DNA of 22,355 nucleotides from an uncultured Massilia sp. (GTDB taxonomy: Bacteria > Pseudomonadota > Gammaproteobacteria > Burkholderiales > Burkholderiaceae). Shown here in pieces: positions 1 through 8,115 of this stretch. Every line of letters begins with the position of its first letter. Within the stretch, counting starts at the first letter, position 1. The position numbers were made by a program, and so were the translations under genes. A model generated the notes under the pieces. The model saw only the letters and a program-made list of their open reading frames with translations. It was not told where the DNA came from and searched no databases. The stretch spans positions 1 through 22,355 of the forward strand of contig CAMLMV010000074.1 in assembly GCA_946481275.1 (NCBI GenBank), given 5' to 3'.

Positions 1-45
1 GCGAAACCGGTCCCCGTGAAGCAGGAACCCAGCGGCAAAAGTTAA
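1..45 (+). other. Possible C-terminal tail of an upstream gene
   Basis: From base 1 a frame reads AKPVPVKQEPSGKS and stops at TAA (43-45). A second frame stays open to a TAG at 63-65, so even the frame is uncertain. The VKQEP stretch recalls, from memory, C-terminal tails of IS200/IS605-type TnpB proteins, but 14 residues cannot establish this. The stretch could equally be noncoding leader DNA of the GGDEF-EAL gene. Confidence 0.2.
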
Positions 46-68
46 CTACGGTTAGCTTTGCGTAGGTC

Positions 69-97
69 TTGGAGAACGGTTAGTCCAACACTACGAT
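69..97 (+). promoter_or_regulatory. Candidate sigma70 promoter for the GGDEF-EAL gene
   Basis: A TTGGAG -35 (69-74) and a TACGAT -10 (92-97) are separated by 17 bases. Matches to consensus are 3/6 and 4/6. The predicted start near 104 would give a leader of about 60 bases. That leader contains a small hairpin, CGTTT (109-113) with AAACG (120-124), nested inside ACCAG (102-106) with CTGGT (143-147). No cyclic-di-GMP riboswitch core was recognised. Confidence 0.3.
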
Positions 98-163
98 GGC
101 AACCAGCCCGTTTCGGTGCAAACGCGTCCCGCCCGTCCGGTTCTGGTGCATGCCTGACATCAC

Positions 164-2347
164 ATGCAGAACATCGACATCTTGCCCCTCCATGACGACG
201 CGGGCGACCGCCTGGCCGGACTCGGTCGCTGGCGGCTCGACCGCGCCGGCGGCACCATCGCGCTGTCGGCCGTGGCCGCATCCTTCTTCGGCACCGGCCG
301 GCATCCCGATTGCCTCGCGCGCATCGAGCAGGAAGACCGGCACGTCGTGCGCGCCACCCTCGACCGCGTCAAGGCGGGCGGCACGGACGCCGAATGCGAA
401 TTCCGCGTACGCACGGACGGCCAGGGCCTGCGCTGGCTGCGCCTGCAGCAGATCGGCACGGCCGCCGCCGGCATCCTCGTCGACGTGACGGCCGCCCGGC
501 AGGCCGCCGCGCGCGAACGGTTCAACTTCGCGCTCACGCAATACCTGGTGGGCACCGACAGCATCGACGACGCCGTCACCGGCATTTTGCAGCTCGTGTG
601 CGAGGAGCTGGGCTGGGAATGGGGTGCATACTGGGCACTCGACGGGGCGCTCGACGACCGCACCGGCACGCTGCGCTGCCGTTATGCATGGCAGGCGCCG
701 CGGCGGGCGCTGGCGCCGTTCCGGGCCGCGAGCGCGCGCCTGACGATGGCGCCCGGCGAAGGCCTGATCGGCACCGTCTGGGACACCGGCGAGGCCCGCT
801 GGATCGAGGATGCGAGCGGCACGGCCGACCTGTTGCGGGCGGACGCCGCACGCGCGTGCGGCCTGCAGTCGGCGTACTTCTTCCCCGTGACGTTCGTCGC
901 GTCGGACGCGTGCCTGATGCGGCCCGGCGTGCTGGAATTCTTCAGCGCGCAGCAGCGCCAGCCGGACGCGCAGCTGCCGGGCCTGGCCAAGTCGATCTCC
1001 GCGATGATCGCCCAGGCCGTCGAGCGCATGACGCAGCAGGAGCGCATCCGCGTGCGTGCGCAGACGGACGAGATGACGGGCCTGGCCAACCGCGCCCATT
1101 TCTACGACCAGCTCGACCGCCAGTGCCGCGACGCGCGCGCCGGGCAGACGTTCGGCGTGCTGTTCGTCGACCTCGACCAGTTCAAGCCCATCAACGACGC
1201 GTTCGGCCACGACGCCGGCAACGTGGTGCTGACGGCGTTCGCGGGACGCCTGCGCACGCTGGCGCCGCCCGGCTGGCGCATCGGCCGCCTGGGCGGCGAC
1301 GAGTTCGCGCTGCTGTCGGCGCCCGGCGCGACGCCGCAGGAGCTGGAGCGCGTGGCCGAATCCGTGCTGGACGCCGCGCGGCGCCGCTTCGTCTACGGCG
1401 AGCACCGGCTCGCGGTGTCGGCCAGCATCGGCATCAGCACGTATCCCGACCACGGCGGCTGCACGCGCGAACTGCTGCACGCGGCCGATGCCGCCATGTA
1501 TGCCAGCAAGAGAAACGGCCGCAACCTGGCCAGCCGCTTCAGCGGCGACGGCGCACCGGCCGACGCGGGCCATCGCATCGGCCTCCTGACCGACCTGCAC
1601 GGCGCGATCCGGCGCGGCGAATTCTTCCTCGAGTACCAGCCGATCCGCACCAGCGGCGACATGGACATCGAGGCCCTCGAGGCGCTGATCCGCTGGCGCC
1701 GGCCGAACGGCGAGATCGTCCCGCCGAACGTGTTCATTCCGCTGGCGGAACAGAGCCGCCTGATCGTCGACATCGGCCGCTGGGTCGTGCGCCAGGCCTG
1801 CCACGACCTCGCCCGCCTGCGCGCGGCGGGGCTGACCGGCGTGCGCGTGCACGTCAACATGGCGGCCCCGGAATTCATCGACGCCGAACTGCCGGACCGG
1901 CTGACGGCCATCGCCGCGGCGGCCGGCGTCGATCCGCGCGGCATCTGCCTCGAACTGACGGAAGGCGTCGTGATGAAGCACGCGGACAAGTCCATCGCCA
2001 TCATGCGCGAACTGCGCCGGCGCGGCTTCGGCATCGGCCTGGACGACTTCGGCATGGGCTATTCGTCGCTGTCGCTGCTGAAGAACCTGCCGATCGGCTC
2101 GCTCAAGATCGACCGGCTGTTCATGGCCGGCGTGCCGTACGACCGGAACGATTGCGCCATCGTGCGCTCGCTCCTCGACCTCGGCCGGCACATGAAGCTG
2201 ACGGTGGTCGCGGAAGGCGTCGAGACCGACGCGCAGCTGGGCTACCTGCGCCAGTTCGGCTGTCCCCTCGTGCAGGGCTGGCTGCCGGGCCGGCCGGTGC
2301 CGCTGGAGCGCCTGTTCGACCTGATCGCGCAGCCGGAGGCGGCCTGA
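164..2347 (+). CDS. PAS/GAF-like GGDEF-EAL cyclic-di-GMP turnover protein
   Basis: This 727-residue protein has no obvious membrane segment, so it is probably a cytoplasmic sensor for cyclic-di-GMP synthesis and breakdown. Residues about 15-110 look PAS-like and about 120-290 GAF-like. A GGDEF domain follows (intact GGDEF at 377-381), then an EAL domain from about 480. The EAL signature is complete: EALIRW (506-511), VNMAAPEF, ELTEG, LDDFGMGYSSL, VVAEGVE and QGWLPGRP. The inhibitory I-site RxxD, expected five residues before GGDEF, is replaced by PPGW, so product inhibition at that site is unlikely. Both active sites look functional, and which one dominates cannot be read from sequence. ATG 164 is the first start after an in-frame TGA at 155, and no strong Shine-Dalgarno precedes it. 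The pilD gene downstream makes a role in pilus-based motility or attachment plausible but unproven. Confidence 0.93.
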   Translation: MQNIDILPLHDDAGDRLAGLGRWRLDRAGGTIALSAVAASFFGTGRHPDCLARIEQEDRHVVRATLDRVKAGGTDAECEFRVRTDGQGLRWLRLQQIGTAAAGILVDVTAARQAAARERFNFALTQYLVGTDSIDDAVTGILQLVCEELGWEWGAYWALDGALDDRTGTLRCRYAWQAPRRALAPFRAASARLTMAPGEGLIGTVWDTGEARWIEDASGTADLLRADAARACGLQSAYFFPVTFVASDACLMRPGVLEFFSAQQRQPDAQLPGLAKSISAMIAQAVERMTQQERIRVRAQTDEMTGLANRAHFYDQLDRQCRDARAGQTFGVLFVDLDQFKPINDAFGHDAGNVVLTAFAGRLRTLAPPGWRIGRLGGDEFALLSAPGATPQELERVAESVLDAARRRFVYGEHRLAVSASIGISTYPDHGGCTRELLHAADAAMYASKRNGRNLASRFSGDGAPADAGHRIGLLTDLHGAIRRGEFFLEYQPIRTSGDMDIEALEALIRWRRPNGEIVPPNVFIPLAEQSRLIVDIGRWVVRQACHDLARLRAAGLTGVRVHVNMAAPEFIDAELPDRLTAIAAAAGVDPRGICLELTEGVVMKHADKSIAIMRELRRRGFGIGLDDFGMGYSSLSLLKNLPIGSLKIDRLFMAGVPYDRNDCAIVRSLLDLGRHMKLTVVAEGVETDAQLGYLRQFGCPLVQGWLPGRPVPLERLFDLIAQPEAA

Positions 2348-2371
2348 ACGTGGCGGCGGCGCGTCATGTGC

Positions 2372-2400
2372 TGCCCAAAGGGCGGGAAAACCCCTAGAAT
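2372..2400 (+). promoter_or_regulatory. Candidate sigma70 promoter upstream of pilD
   Basis: In the 95-base gap before pilD, a TAGAAT -10 (2395-2400; 5/6) is preceded at 17 bases by a poor -35, TGCCCA. It would allow pilD-coaE to be transcribed apart from the GGDEF-EAL gene. No terminator-like hairpin with a T-tract was seen in this gap. Confidence 0.3.
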
Positions 2401-2442
2401 AGTTGATCCACGGAATCAGCCACCCATCGGACCATCCTACTC

Positions 2443-3306
2443 ATGGAAACCCTGCTCTTCGCCGCCCCGGCAACCCTCGCCGCGACCCTTGCCGCCGCCT
2501 TGTTCGGCCTGTTGATCGGCAGCTTCCTGAACGTGGTCGTATACCGCCTGCCCGTGATGGCGCAGCGCGAACTCGACAACTACATCGCGCACGAAGCGGG
2601 GAAAGACCTGCCGCACCCCGACCGCTTCAACCTGATGGTGCCGCGCTCCGCGTGCCCGCACTGCGGCCACCAGATCACGGCGCTGGAAAACATCCCCATC
2701 GTCAGCTGGCTGTTCCTGCGCGGGAAGTGCAGCGCGTGCAAGGCGCCGATTTCTCCCCGCTATCCGATCGTGGAAGCCGTCACGGGCCTGCTGTCGGCCG
2801 TGCTGATCTGGCATTTCGGCAGCGGCTGGCTGGGCCTCGCGAGCCTCGCGTTCGCGTACTTCCTCATCGCGATGACGTTGATCGACTACGACACGAAGAC
2901 GCTGCCGGACGACCTCACGTACCCGCTGCTGTGGCTGGGCCTGCTCGTCAACCTGAACGGCACCATCGTCCCGCTGCGCGACGCCGTAATCGGCGCCATG
3001 GCCGGCTATCTGGCGCTGTGGACCGTGTACTGGCTGTTCAAGCTCGCCACCGGCAAGGAAGGCATGGGCTACGGCGACTTCAAGCTGCTCGCCGCGCTGG
3101 GCGCGTGGATGGGCTGGGCGATGCTGCCGACCATTATCATCATGTCGTCCGTCGTCGGCGCCATCGTCGGCATCTCGCTGATCGTGTTCGCCGGCCGCGA
3201 CCGCAATAATCACATCCCCTTCGGACCTTATCTCGCCGCGGCTGGTATGATCGCACTCTTGTACGGAATACCACTCACCCGCTACGCGCAGGGTTTCTTG
3301 GTCTAG
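2443..3306 (+). CDS. pilD: Type IV prepilin peptidase / N-methyltransferase PilD
   Basis: This inner-membrane aspartyl protease (A24 family) cleaves the leader of type IV prepilins and type II secretion pseudopilins and methylates the new N-terminus. The 287-residue protein has the family N-terminus ([16 protein letters not shown]), the cytoplasmic two-CxxC zinc motif (C71, C74, C96, C99), and the conserved Asp motifs [11 protein letters not shown] (around D148) and GMGYGDFK (D212). Several hydrophobic segments fill residues 105-280. Length is normal for the full two-activity enzyme. The gene is 25 bases upstream of coaE. In many betaproteobacteria pilB and pilC directly precede pilD, but here the preceding gene is a GGDEF-EAL protein. 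ATG 2443 is the natural start, with only a weak ribosome binding site. Confidence 0.95.
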   Translation: METLLFAAPATLAATLAAALFGLLIGSFLNVVVYRLPVMAQRELDNYIAHEAGKDLPHPDRFNLMVPRSACPHCGHQITALENIPIVSWLFLRGKCSACKAPISPRYPIVEAVTGLLSAVLIWHFGSGWLGLASLAFAYFLIAMTLIDYDTKTLPDDLTYPLLWLGLLVNLNGTIVPLRDAVIGAMAGYLALWTVYWLFKLATGKEGMGYGDFKLLAALGAWMGWAMLPTIIIMSSVVGAIVGISLIVFAGRDRNNHIPFGPYLAAAGMIALLYGIPLTRYAQGFLV

Positions 3307-3331
3307 CCTCGCGGCCGGGCCCGAGGATCGC

Positions 3332-3973
3332 ATGGAATCATCTTCCCGTTTTGCGGTTGGGCTCACCGGTGGCATCGGCTGCGGCAAGACGACCGTGGCC
3401 GACCTGTTCGCCGCGCGCGGCGCCGCCGTCATCGACACCGACCAGATCGCCCACGGCCTCACGGCCCCGCACGGCGCCGCGATGCCAGCGCTGGTCGCGG
3501 AATTCGGCCCGGACTACGCCACGCCGGACGGCGCCCTCGACCGCGCGAAGATGCGCACCCTCGTATTCTCCGACCCGGCCGCGCGCGCCCGCCTGGAAGG
3601 CATCCTGCACCCGAGAATTCGCGAAGCGACGGCCGCCGCGGCCCTGCTCGCGGGCGGCCCCTACACGATCTTCGTCGTACCCCTGCTGATCGAATCCGGC
3701 ACGTGGCGCGAACGCGTCGCGCGCGTGCTCGCGATCGACTGCTCCGAAGCCACGCAGGTCGCGCGCGTGAAGGCGCGCAACGGCCTGGCGGAAGAACAGG
3801 TGCGCGCCATCATGGCGGCCCAGGTGACGCGGGCGCGCCGGCTGGAAGAAGCGGACGACGTGATCCTGAACGACGCCGGCGTCGACGCCCTGTTGCCGCA
3901 AGTGGAACGCTTGCACCGCTTTTATCTTGACGAAGCGGCAAGATTAACAGTGCCGTCAAGCCAGCGTTTGTAA
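3332..3973 (+). CDS. coaE: Dephospho-CoA kinase
   Basis: CoaE phosphorylates the ribose 3'-OH of dephospho-CoA with ATP, the last step of coenzyme A synthesis, in the cytoplasm. The 213-residue protein starts with a P-loop, [17 protein letters not shown] (about residues 10-26). The family motifs IDTDQIAH and LHPRIRE follow, then VPLLIE and a lid-like Q..R.ARR.EEADDVI.N segment near the C-terminus. Length is typical. The start is preceded by GAGGA at good spacing (3322-3326 region). The gene lies between pilD (25-base gap) and zapD, the usual betaproteobacterial arrangement. Confidence 0.96.
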   Translation: MESSSRFAVGLTGGIGCGKTTVADLFAARGAAVIDTDQIAHGLTAPHGAAMPALVAEFGPDYATPDGALDRAKMRTLVFSDPAARARLEGILHPRIREATAAAALLAGGPYTIFVVPLLIESGTWRERVARVLAIDCSEATQVARVKARNGLAEEQVRAIMAAQVTRARRLEEADDVILNDAGVDALLPQVERLHRFYLDEAARLTVPSSQRL

Positions 3974-3974
3974 T
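3944..3974 (+). promoter_or_regulatory. Candidate promoter for zapD inside the coaE 3' end
   Basis: TTAACA (3944-3949; 5/6 to the -35 consensus) and TGTAAT (3969-3974; 5/6 to the -10) are separated by 19 bases, slightly long. The predicted RNA start near 3981 lies after the alternative GTG start of zapD at 3978. If real, it would support the downstream TTG start. Confidence 0.3.
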
Positions 3975-4032
3975 TTTGTGCATCATGGTTCAGAATCACG
4001 AGGTTACTCGCCAGCCTACATTCAGGGGAATG

Positions 4033-4038
4033 AGAGGA
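4033..4038 (+). promoter_or_regulatory. Ribosome binding site deciding the zapD start
   Basis: AGAGGA ends eight bases before TTG 4047. The only longer in-frame start, GTG 3978, is preceded by TAATTTT with no purine tract. Two nearby ATGs (4030 and 4039) are out of frame. This favours a TTG start. Confidence 0.6.
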
Positions 4039-4046
4039 ATGACATT

Positions 4047-4802
4047 TTGATCGTCTACGAATACCCATTCAACGAGCGGATTCGCACGTTGTTGCGGCTG
4101 GAGGACCTGTACGAGAAGTTCAAATTCTTTGTAGCCCAGGAACATCCTCTGCAGCACCATGTCGCGCTCGCGACGATCTTCGACATGCTGGAAGTGGCGG
4201 GCCGCGCGGACCTGAAGTCCGACCTGCTGCAGGAACTCGAACGCCAGAAGCAGAGCCTGCTGGGCTACCGCAGCAATCCCGCCGTCGCCAGGGACATGCT
4301 CGACGCCGTGCTGGCCGAGCTCGACACGGTCAGCAACGCCCTCGTCAACGCCCAGGGCAAGACGGGCCAGAACGTGCGCGACAACGAATGGCTGATGAGC
4401 ATCCGCGGCCGCACGATCATCCCCGGCGGCGCCTGCGAATTCGATCTGCCCTCCTACCATGCGTGGCAGCGGCGCCCGACCGAACAGCGGTACGCCGACA
4501 TCATGAACTGGTTCGCCCCGCTGGCCCCGCTGTTCGAGGCGCTGGCCCTCGTGCTGCGCCTGCTGCGCAATTCCGGAGCGCCCGTCAAGTTGATCGCCTC
4601 GTCCGGCAGCTATCAGCAGATGCTGCAAGGTAAGGTGTACCAGATGCTGCGTCTGTCGGTGGACGAGTCGCTCGGCGCGATCCCCGAGATCTCCGCCAAC
4701 AAGTACATGCTGTGGGTACGCTTCACGACCCAAGGCGGCGACCTGAAACCGAAGCCGCTGGAAGAAGACGTCCCGTTCGAACTCACCCTCTGCAATTTCT
4801 AG
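4047..4802 (+). CDS. zapD: Cell division protein ZapD (DUF1342 family)
   Basis: ZapD binds the FtsZ C-terminal tail and bundles protofilaments at the Z-ring. From TTG 4047 the protein is 251 residues and opens (M)[24 protein letters not shown], the expected N-terminus of the family. It is mostly helical in the first half, with a C-terminal half containing [22 protein letters not shown] and [15 protein letters not shown] conserved stretches. Starting at GTG 3978 would add 23 residues ([10 protein letters not shown]...) that do not resemble the family and lack a ribosome binding site. The gene follows coaE and sits 9 bases before yacG. ZapD's partner ftsZ is in the same window, about 12 kb away. 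Confidence 0.94.
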   Translation: MIVYEYPFNERIRTLLRLEDLYEKFKFFVAQEHPLQHHVALATIFDMLEVAGRADLKSDLLQELERQKQSLLGYRSNPAVARDMLDAVLAELDTVSNALVNAQGKTGQNVRDNEWLMSIRGRTIIPGGACEFDLPSYHAWQRRPTEQRYADIMNWFAPLAPLFEALALVLRLLRNSGAPVKLIASSGSYQQMLQGKVYQMLRLSVDESLGAIPEISANKYMLWVRFTTQGGDLKPKPLEEDVPFELTLCNF

Positions 4803-4811
4803 AAGCACACC

Positions 4812-4994
4812 ATGACCGTCGTATCCTGCCCCACCTGCGGCAAGAAGGTCGAATGGAACCCGGAAAACAAATTCCGCCCATTCTGTTCCGAACGCTGCAA
4901 GCAAATCGACCTGGGCGCCTGGGCCGAAGAGAAGTACACGATCCCCGGCGCGCCGCCGGGCGACGCCGACGACGAATCCGTCTCGAAAGAATAA
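4812..4994 (+). CDS. yacG: DNA gyrase inhibitor / zinc-binding protein YacG
   Basis: YacG is a small zinc protein that binds GyrB and blocks DNA binding by gyrase in E. coli. The 60-residue product has the four expected cysteines: CPTC (C6, C9) and CSERC (C25, C29). The helix [14 protein letters not shown] and an acidic tail follow. Length is typical. It starts 9 bases after zapD and ends 6 bases before yidD, so zapD-yacG-yidD is probably one transcript. Confidence 0.95.
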   Translation: MTVVSCPTCGKKVEWNPENKFRPFCSERCKQIDLGAWAEEKYTIPGAPPGDADDESVSKE

Positions 4995-5000
4995 GGTCGC

Positions 5001-5549
5001 GTGAAGGCCGCCGCACTGGCGCTGGCCGCCATCCGCTTCTACCAGCGTTTCATCTCCCCGTACAAGGGCTATTCCCGCGCGCTGCGCGTGGCGACGGGCG
5101 GCGACAGCTGCTCGGCGTATGGCCACGCCGTCATCGCACGCTTCGGGCTGCGCCGAGGGCTGGGACTGCTCGACCGCCGCCTCGCGCTGTGCGGCCACGT
5201 GCACCGGCAGATGCCGCGCCAGTCCGCGCCCGTGCTCCATCCGCGCGCCCGGCGCCAGCAGGGATTCTGCGACGTGCCCTGCGACGGTCCCGGCCACTGC
5301 CATTTTCCGTGCGACGGCCACCACCACTGCGGCGGCGTGCCGCGGCATCTACCGTGCGACGCGTTCGATCTGTGCGATGTCTGCGACGGCTGCGATGCGT
5401 GGAAACGCTGGCGCGAGCGGCGCCGGCGGCGGCGTGACACGCGCGACCTGGATGCGGCGGCGGAGCGGATCAGGCGCCAGCGGGCCCCGCGTACCGCACC
5501 TGATCCAGCCACTCGAGCAACGGAATCGTCGCGGGCAGCAGAGGACTGA
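5001..5549 (+). CDS. yidD: YidD-like protein with an unusual Cys/Asp/His-rich tail
   Basis: YidD is a short membrane-associated helper of YidC-dependent membrane protein insertion. Residues about 9-65 match the core (IRFYQRFISP, then GDSCSAYGHAVIARFG, then LLDRRLALC). The family's first cysteine in CRFxPTCS is missing (SRALRVATGGDSCS), and so is the usual GGxDPVP end. Instead, residues about 87-134 hold a tail rich in Cys, Asp and His with repeated PCD units (CDVPCD, FPCDG, LPCDAFD, CDVCDGCD). A very basic stretch (RERRRRRR) and a low-complexity end follow. At 182 residues it is about twice the usual length. The start is GTG 5001, six bases after yacG. The last 80 bases overlap the NUDIX gene on the other strand. 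The core call is fair; the function of the tail is unknown. Confidence 0.82.
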   Translation: MKAAALALAAIRFYQRFISPYKGYSRALRVATGGDSCSAYGHAVIARFGLRRGLGLLDRRLALCGHVHRQMPRQSAPVLHPRARRQQGFCDVPCDGPGHCHFPCDGHHHCGGVPRHLPCDAFDLCDVCDGCDAWKRWRERRRRRRDTRDLDAAAERIRRQRAPRTAPDPATRATESSRAAED

Positions 5550-5883
5550 CGGCATACGCGCCCTGCCACGCGAACGCCTGCCCTTCCAGGCTTTGCGGTT
5601 CGCCTTCCCACTCGCGGCTGATGTAGAAGTACAGCCGCACGTGCGCGTGTTCGTACACGTGTTCGACGCAGCACCAGGGCTCGGCCGAGATCACCTTCAC
5701 GCCCAGCTCTTCGACGAATTCGCGCTGCAGCGCATGGAAGATGTCTTCCCCGGGCTCGACTTTACCGCCCGGGAATTCCCAGTAGCCGGCGTACGGCTTG
5801 CCGTCCGGGCGCTGGCCGAGCAGCACGTCGCCGTTCGGGCGCATCAGCACGCCCACGGCCACATCGACAGGCTTCTCAGACAT
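5470..5883 (-). CDS. NUDIX hydrolase, MutT/8-oxo-dGTP type
   Basis: NUDIX enzymes hydrolyse nucleoside diphosphates linked to another moiety; MutT members remove 8-oxo-dGTP from the nucleotide pool. The 137-residue protein has a complete Nudix box, G40-x5-E46-x7-R54-E55-x2-E58-E59-x-G61. It is preceded by the MutT-like YAGYWEFPGGK. Substrate is inferred from that resemblance only. Its ATG overlaps the ATPase stop by 8 bases (ATGTCTGA), so it is translationally linked as the last gene of argJ-ATPase-NUDIX. Its 3' end overlaps yidD tail to tail by 80 bases. Confidence 0.93.
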   Translation of the reverse strand: MSEKPVDVAVGVLMRPNGDVLLGQRPDGKPYAGYWEFPGGKVEPGEDIFHALQREFVEELGVKVISAEPWCCVEHVYEHAHVRLYFYISREWEGEPQSLEGQAFAWQGAYAVSPLLPATIPLLEWLDQVRYAGPAGA

Positions 5884-6781
5884 CGATTTGTTCCTGTACC
5901 GGCGCGGGCGGCAGCTTGCCCGCGTAGTCCTTCGCGAACTGCCACGCGACGCGGCCCGAACGCGAGCCGCGGCCCAGCGCCCAGCGCAGCGCGTCGCCGC
6001 GCGCGGCCGCGATCTGCTCCGGCGTGCAGCCGAAGCTCGTGAGCCAGTGGCCGACGATGTCCAGGTAGTCGTCCTGCTTGAACGGATAGAACGACAGCCA
6101 CAGGCCGAAGCGCTCGGACAGCGAGATCTTTTCCTCGACCGTCTCGGCCGGGTGCAGGTCGTCGTCGGCCACGTGCTTGTAGCCGGCGTTGTCCGAGAAT
6201 TTTTCCGGCATCAGGTGACGGCGGTTCGACGTCGCGTAGATCAGCACGTTGTCCGACTGCGCGGAGATACTGCCGTCCAGCGCCACCTTCAGCGCCTTGT
6301 AGCCCGCTTCGCCCTCTTCGAAACTGAGGTCGTCGCAAAAGATCACGAAGCGCTCCGGCCGGCCCGCGACGAGGTCGACGATGTCCGGCAGGTCGGCCAG
6401 GTCGGCCTTGTCCACTTCGATCAGGCGCAGGCCCTGCGGCGCGAACTGGTTCAGGCACGCCTTGATCAGCGACGATTTGCCCGTGCCGCGCGCGCCCGTG
6501 AGCAGCACGTTGTTGGCGGGGCGCTTCGTCACGAACTGGCGCGTGTTCTGCTCGATCTGTTCTTTCTGCTGACCGATGTGCTGCAGGTCGTCCAGGCGGA
6601 TGCTCGACGCATGATTGACCGCCTGCAGATACTTGATGTTGCCCGCGCCCGGGCGCTTGCGCCAGCGGTAGGCGTAACCGTGGCGGAAATCCGGATCGCG
6701 CGGCGCCGCGGGCGGCAATAACGCCTCCACGCGCGCCAGCAGGGCTTCGGCGCGGTGCAGGAAATTCTCCAGCTGGTTCAT
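5876..6781 (-). CDS. P-loop ATPase, DUF815 family
   Basis: This is an AAA-type ATPase of the family usually found beside mutT and argJ in betaproteobacteria; its cellular role is not established. The 301-residue protein has Walker A GARGTGKS (96-103), Walker B FVIFCDD (145-151) and a sensor-like IYATSNRRHL (about 171-180). The C-terminus is a helical lid. An upstream in-frame ATG at 6853 would add 24 residues that overlap argJ and are low complexity ([15 protein letters not shown]). ATG 6781 lies 4 bases after the argJ stop and begins the natural helix NQLENFLHRAEALLARVEALL, so I prefer it. It probably shares the argJ transcript. Confidence 0.92.
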   Translation of the reverse strand: MNQLENFLHRAEALLARVEALLPPAAPRDPDFRHGYAYRWRKRPGAGNIKYLQAVNHASSIRLDDLQHIGQQKEQIEQNTRQFVTKRPANNVLLTGARGTGKSSLIKACLNQFAPQGLRLIEVDKADLADLPDIVDLVAGRPERFVIFCDDLSFEEGEAGYKALKVALDGSISAQSDNVLIYATSNRRHLMPEKFSDNAGYKHVADDDLHPAETVEEKISLSERFGLWLSFYPFKQDDYLDIVGHWLTSFGCTPEQIAAARGDALRWALGRGSRSGRVAWQFAKDYAGKLPPAPVQEQIDV

Positions 6782-6785
6782 CGGG

Positions 6786-8024
6786 TCAGGAACGGTAGTC
6801 GGCGTTGATCGAGACGTAGTCGTGCGACAGGTCGCAGGTCCACACGGTGGCATCGGCCTCGCCGCGCGCGAGCACGACGCGCACGACGATCTCGGCCTTC
6901 TTCATCACGCGCTGGCCATCCTCTTCCTTGTAGTCCGGATTGCGGCCGCCGGCCTTGGCGACGAGGACGTCGTCCAGGTACAGGTCCAGCCTGGACGTAT
7001 CCAGGTCGTCGACGCCCGCGTAGCCGATGGCGGCCAGGATACGGCCCAGGTTCGGGTCCGACGCGAAGAACGCGGTCTTCACGAGCGGCGAGTGGGCGAT
7101 GGCGTAGGCGATCTTGCGGCACTCTTCCATGTCGCGGCCCTGCTCCACCGTGATCGTGATGAACTTGGTGGCGCCTTCGCCGTCGCGGATGATCTGCTGC
7201 GCCAGGTGGCGCGAGATGCCGGTGACGGCGTCGCGCAGCGCGGCGTAGTCCGCGCTGTCGGTCGAATCGACGACGAGCGAACCCGCGCCCGTGGCGACGA
7301 GGATGAACGAGTCGTTGGTCGACGTGTCGCCGTCGATGGTGATGCTGTTGAACGAGCGGTCGGCCGCGTACTTCACCAGTTCATCCAGCACCGGCTGCGC
7401 GACCTTGGCATCGAATGCGAGATAGCCCAGCATCGTCGCCATGTTCGGCTTGATCATGCCGGCGCCCTTGCTGATGCCGGTCATCGTGACCGTGTGGCCG
7501 CCGATCGTCGTCGTCAGCGACGCCGCCTTCGGCTGCGTGTCCGTCGTCATGATGGCTTCGGCCGCGTTGAACCAGTTGTCCGCCTTCAGGTTCGCGACGG
7601 CGGCCGGCAGGCCCGCGACGATCTTTTGCACGGGCAGCGGTTCCAGGATCACGCCGGTGGAGAACGGCAGCACCTGCTGCGCGTCGAGGCCCAGCAGGCG
7701 CGCCACTTCGGCGCACGTGGCCTGCGCGTTCTGCAGGCCCGGCTCGCCGGTACCCGCGTTCGCGTTGCCCGTGTTGACGACCAGCGCGCGGACCGGCTTG
7801 CCGCCCGACTTGACCGCCTCGAGATTCGCCTTGCTCACCTGGACCGGCGCCGCGCAGAAGCGGTTCTTCGTGAACACACCGGCGACGGTCGCCCCTTCGG
7901 CGAGCTTCATCACCAGCACATCCTTGCGGTTCGGCTTCTTGATGCCGGCTTCGGCGTAACCGAGTTCGATGCCGGCGACGGGTTTCAGTTCGGCGGCGAC
8001 GGGCAGGGGGGAATTGACGGCCAT
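6786..8024 (-). CDS. argJ: Bifunctional ornithine acetyltransferase / N-acetylglutamate synthase
   Basis: ArgJ moves the acetyl group from N-acetylornithine to glutamate, closing the cyclic arginine pathway; many members also acetylate glutamate from acetyl-CoA. The 412-residue precursor carries the self-cleavage site [15 protein letters not shown], with Thr197 as the expected new N-terminal nucleophile of the beta chain. The early motif [11 protein letters not shown] and the C-terminal [11 protein letters not shown] are also intact. Length is typical. It is the first gene of an operon with the DUF815 ATPase (4-base gap) and the NUDIX gene. Whether it has the synthase activity as well cannot be read here. 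Confidence 0.97.
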   Translation of the reverse strand: MAVNSPLPVAAELKPVAGIELGYAEAGIKKPNRKDVLVMKLAEGATVAGVFTKNRFCAAPVQVSKANLEAVKSGGKPVRALVVNTGNANAGTGEPGLQNAQATCAEVARLLGLDAQQVLPFSTGVILEPLPVQKIVAGLPAAVANLKADNWFNAAEAIMTTDTQPKAASLTTTIGGHTVTMTGISKGAGMIKPNMATMLGYLAFDAKVAQPVLDELVKYAADRSFNSITIDGDTSTNDSFILVATGAGSLVVDSTDSADYAALRDAVTGISRHLAQQIIRDGEGATKFITITVEQGRDMEECRKIAYAIAHSPLVKTAFFASDPNLGRILAAIGYAGVDDLDTSRLDLYLDDVLVAKAGGRNPDYKEEDGQRVMKKAEIVVRVVLARGEADATVWTCDLSHDYVSINADYRS

Positions 8025-8061
8025 GGCGTTCTCTAATGAAAAGATGGAAAGAAGGTCCGGT

Positions 8062-8090
8062 ATTGTAACGCCTCATCGGCGAGTGCACGG
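8062..8090 (-). promoter_or_regulatory. Candidate promoter for argJ
   Basis: On the minus strand a TACAAT -10 (8067-8062; 5/6) lies 37 bases before the argJ ATG. The -35 at 17 bases is poor (CCGTGC). A better-looking TTGCCC is 21 bases away, too far for a normal spacer. Confidence 0.3.
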
Positions 8091-8115
8091 GCAAGCGGCC
8101 CGTGTTAATACACGC

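Noticed and set aside
1..163. Cyclic-di-GMP riboswitch before the GGDEF-EAL gene
   Set aside because: I could not find the conserved GEMM core or its tetraloop receptor; only short hairpins are present.
80..2191. Long open frame antisense to the GGDEF-EAL gene
   Set aside because: It mirrors a gene with intact catalytic motifs, and its own translation is low complexity (Arg/Ala/His/Gln rich) with no family signature. High GC makes long antisense frames common.
5269..5400. Short tandem-like DNA repeats (tgcgacg units) in yidD
   Set aside because: Not a separate repeat element: they follow from the repeated Cys-Asp codons of the tail, which is reported with the gene.
6782..6853. Longer start for the DUF815 ATPase
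   Set aside because: It would run into argJ coding sequence and add low-complexity residues; ATG 6781 sits 4 bases after the argJ stop as expected in an operon.
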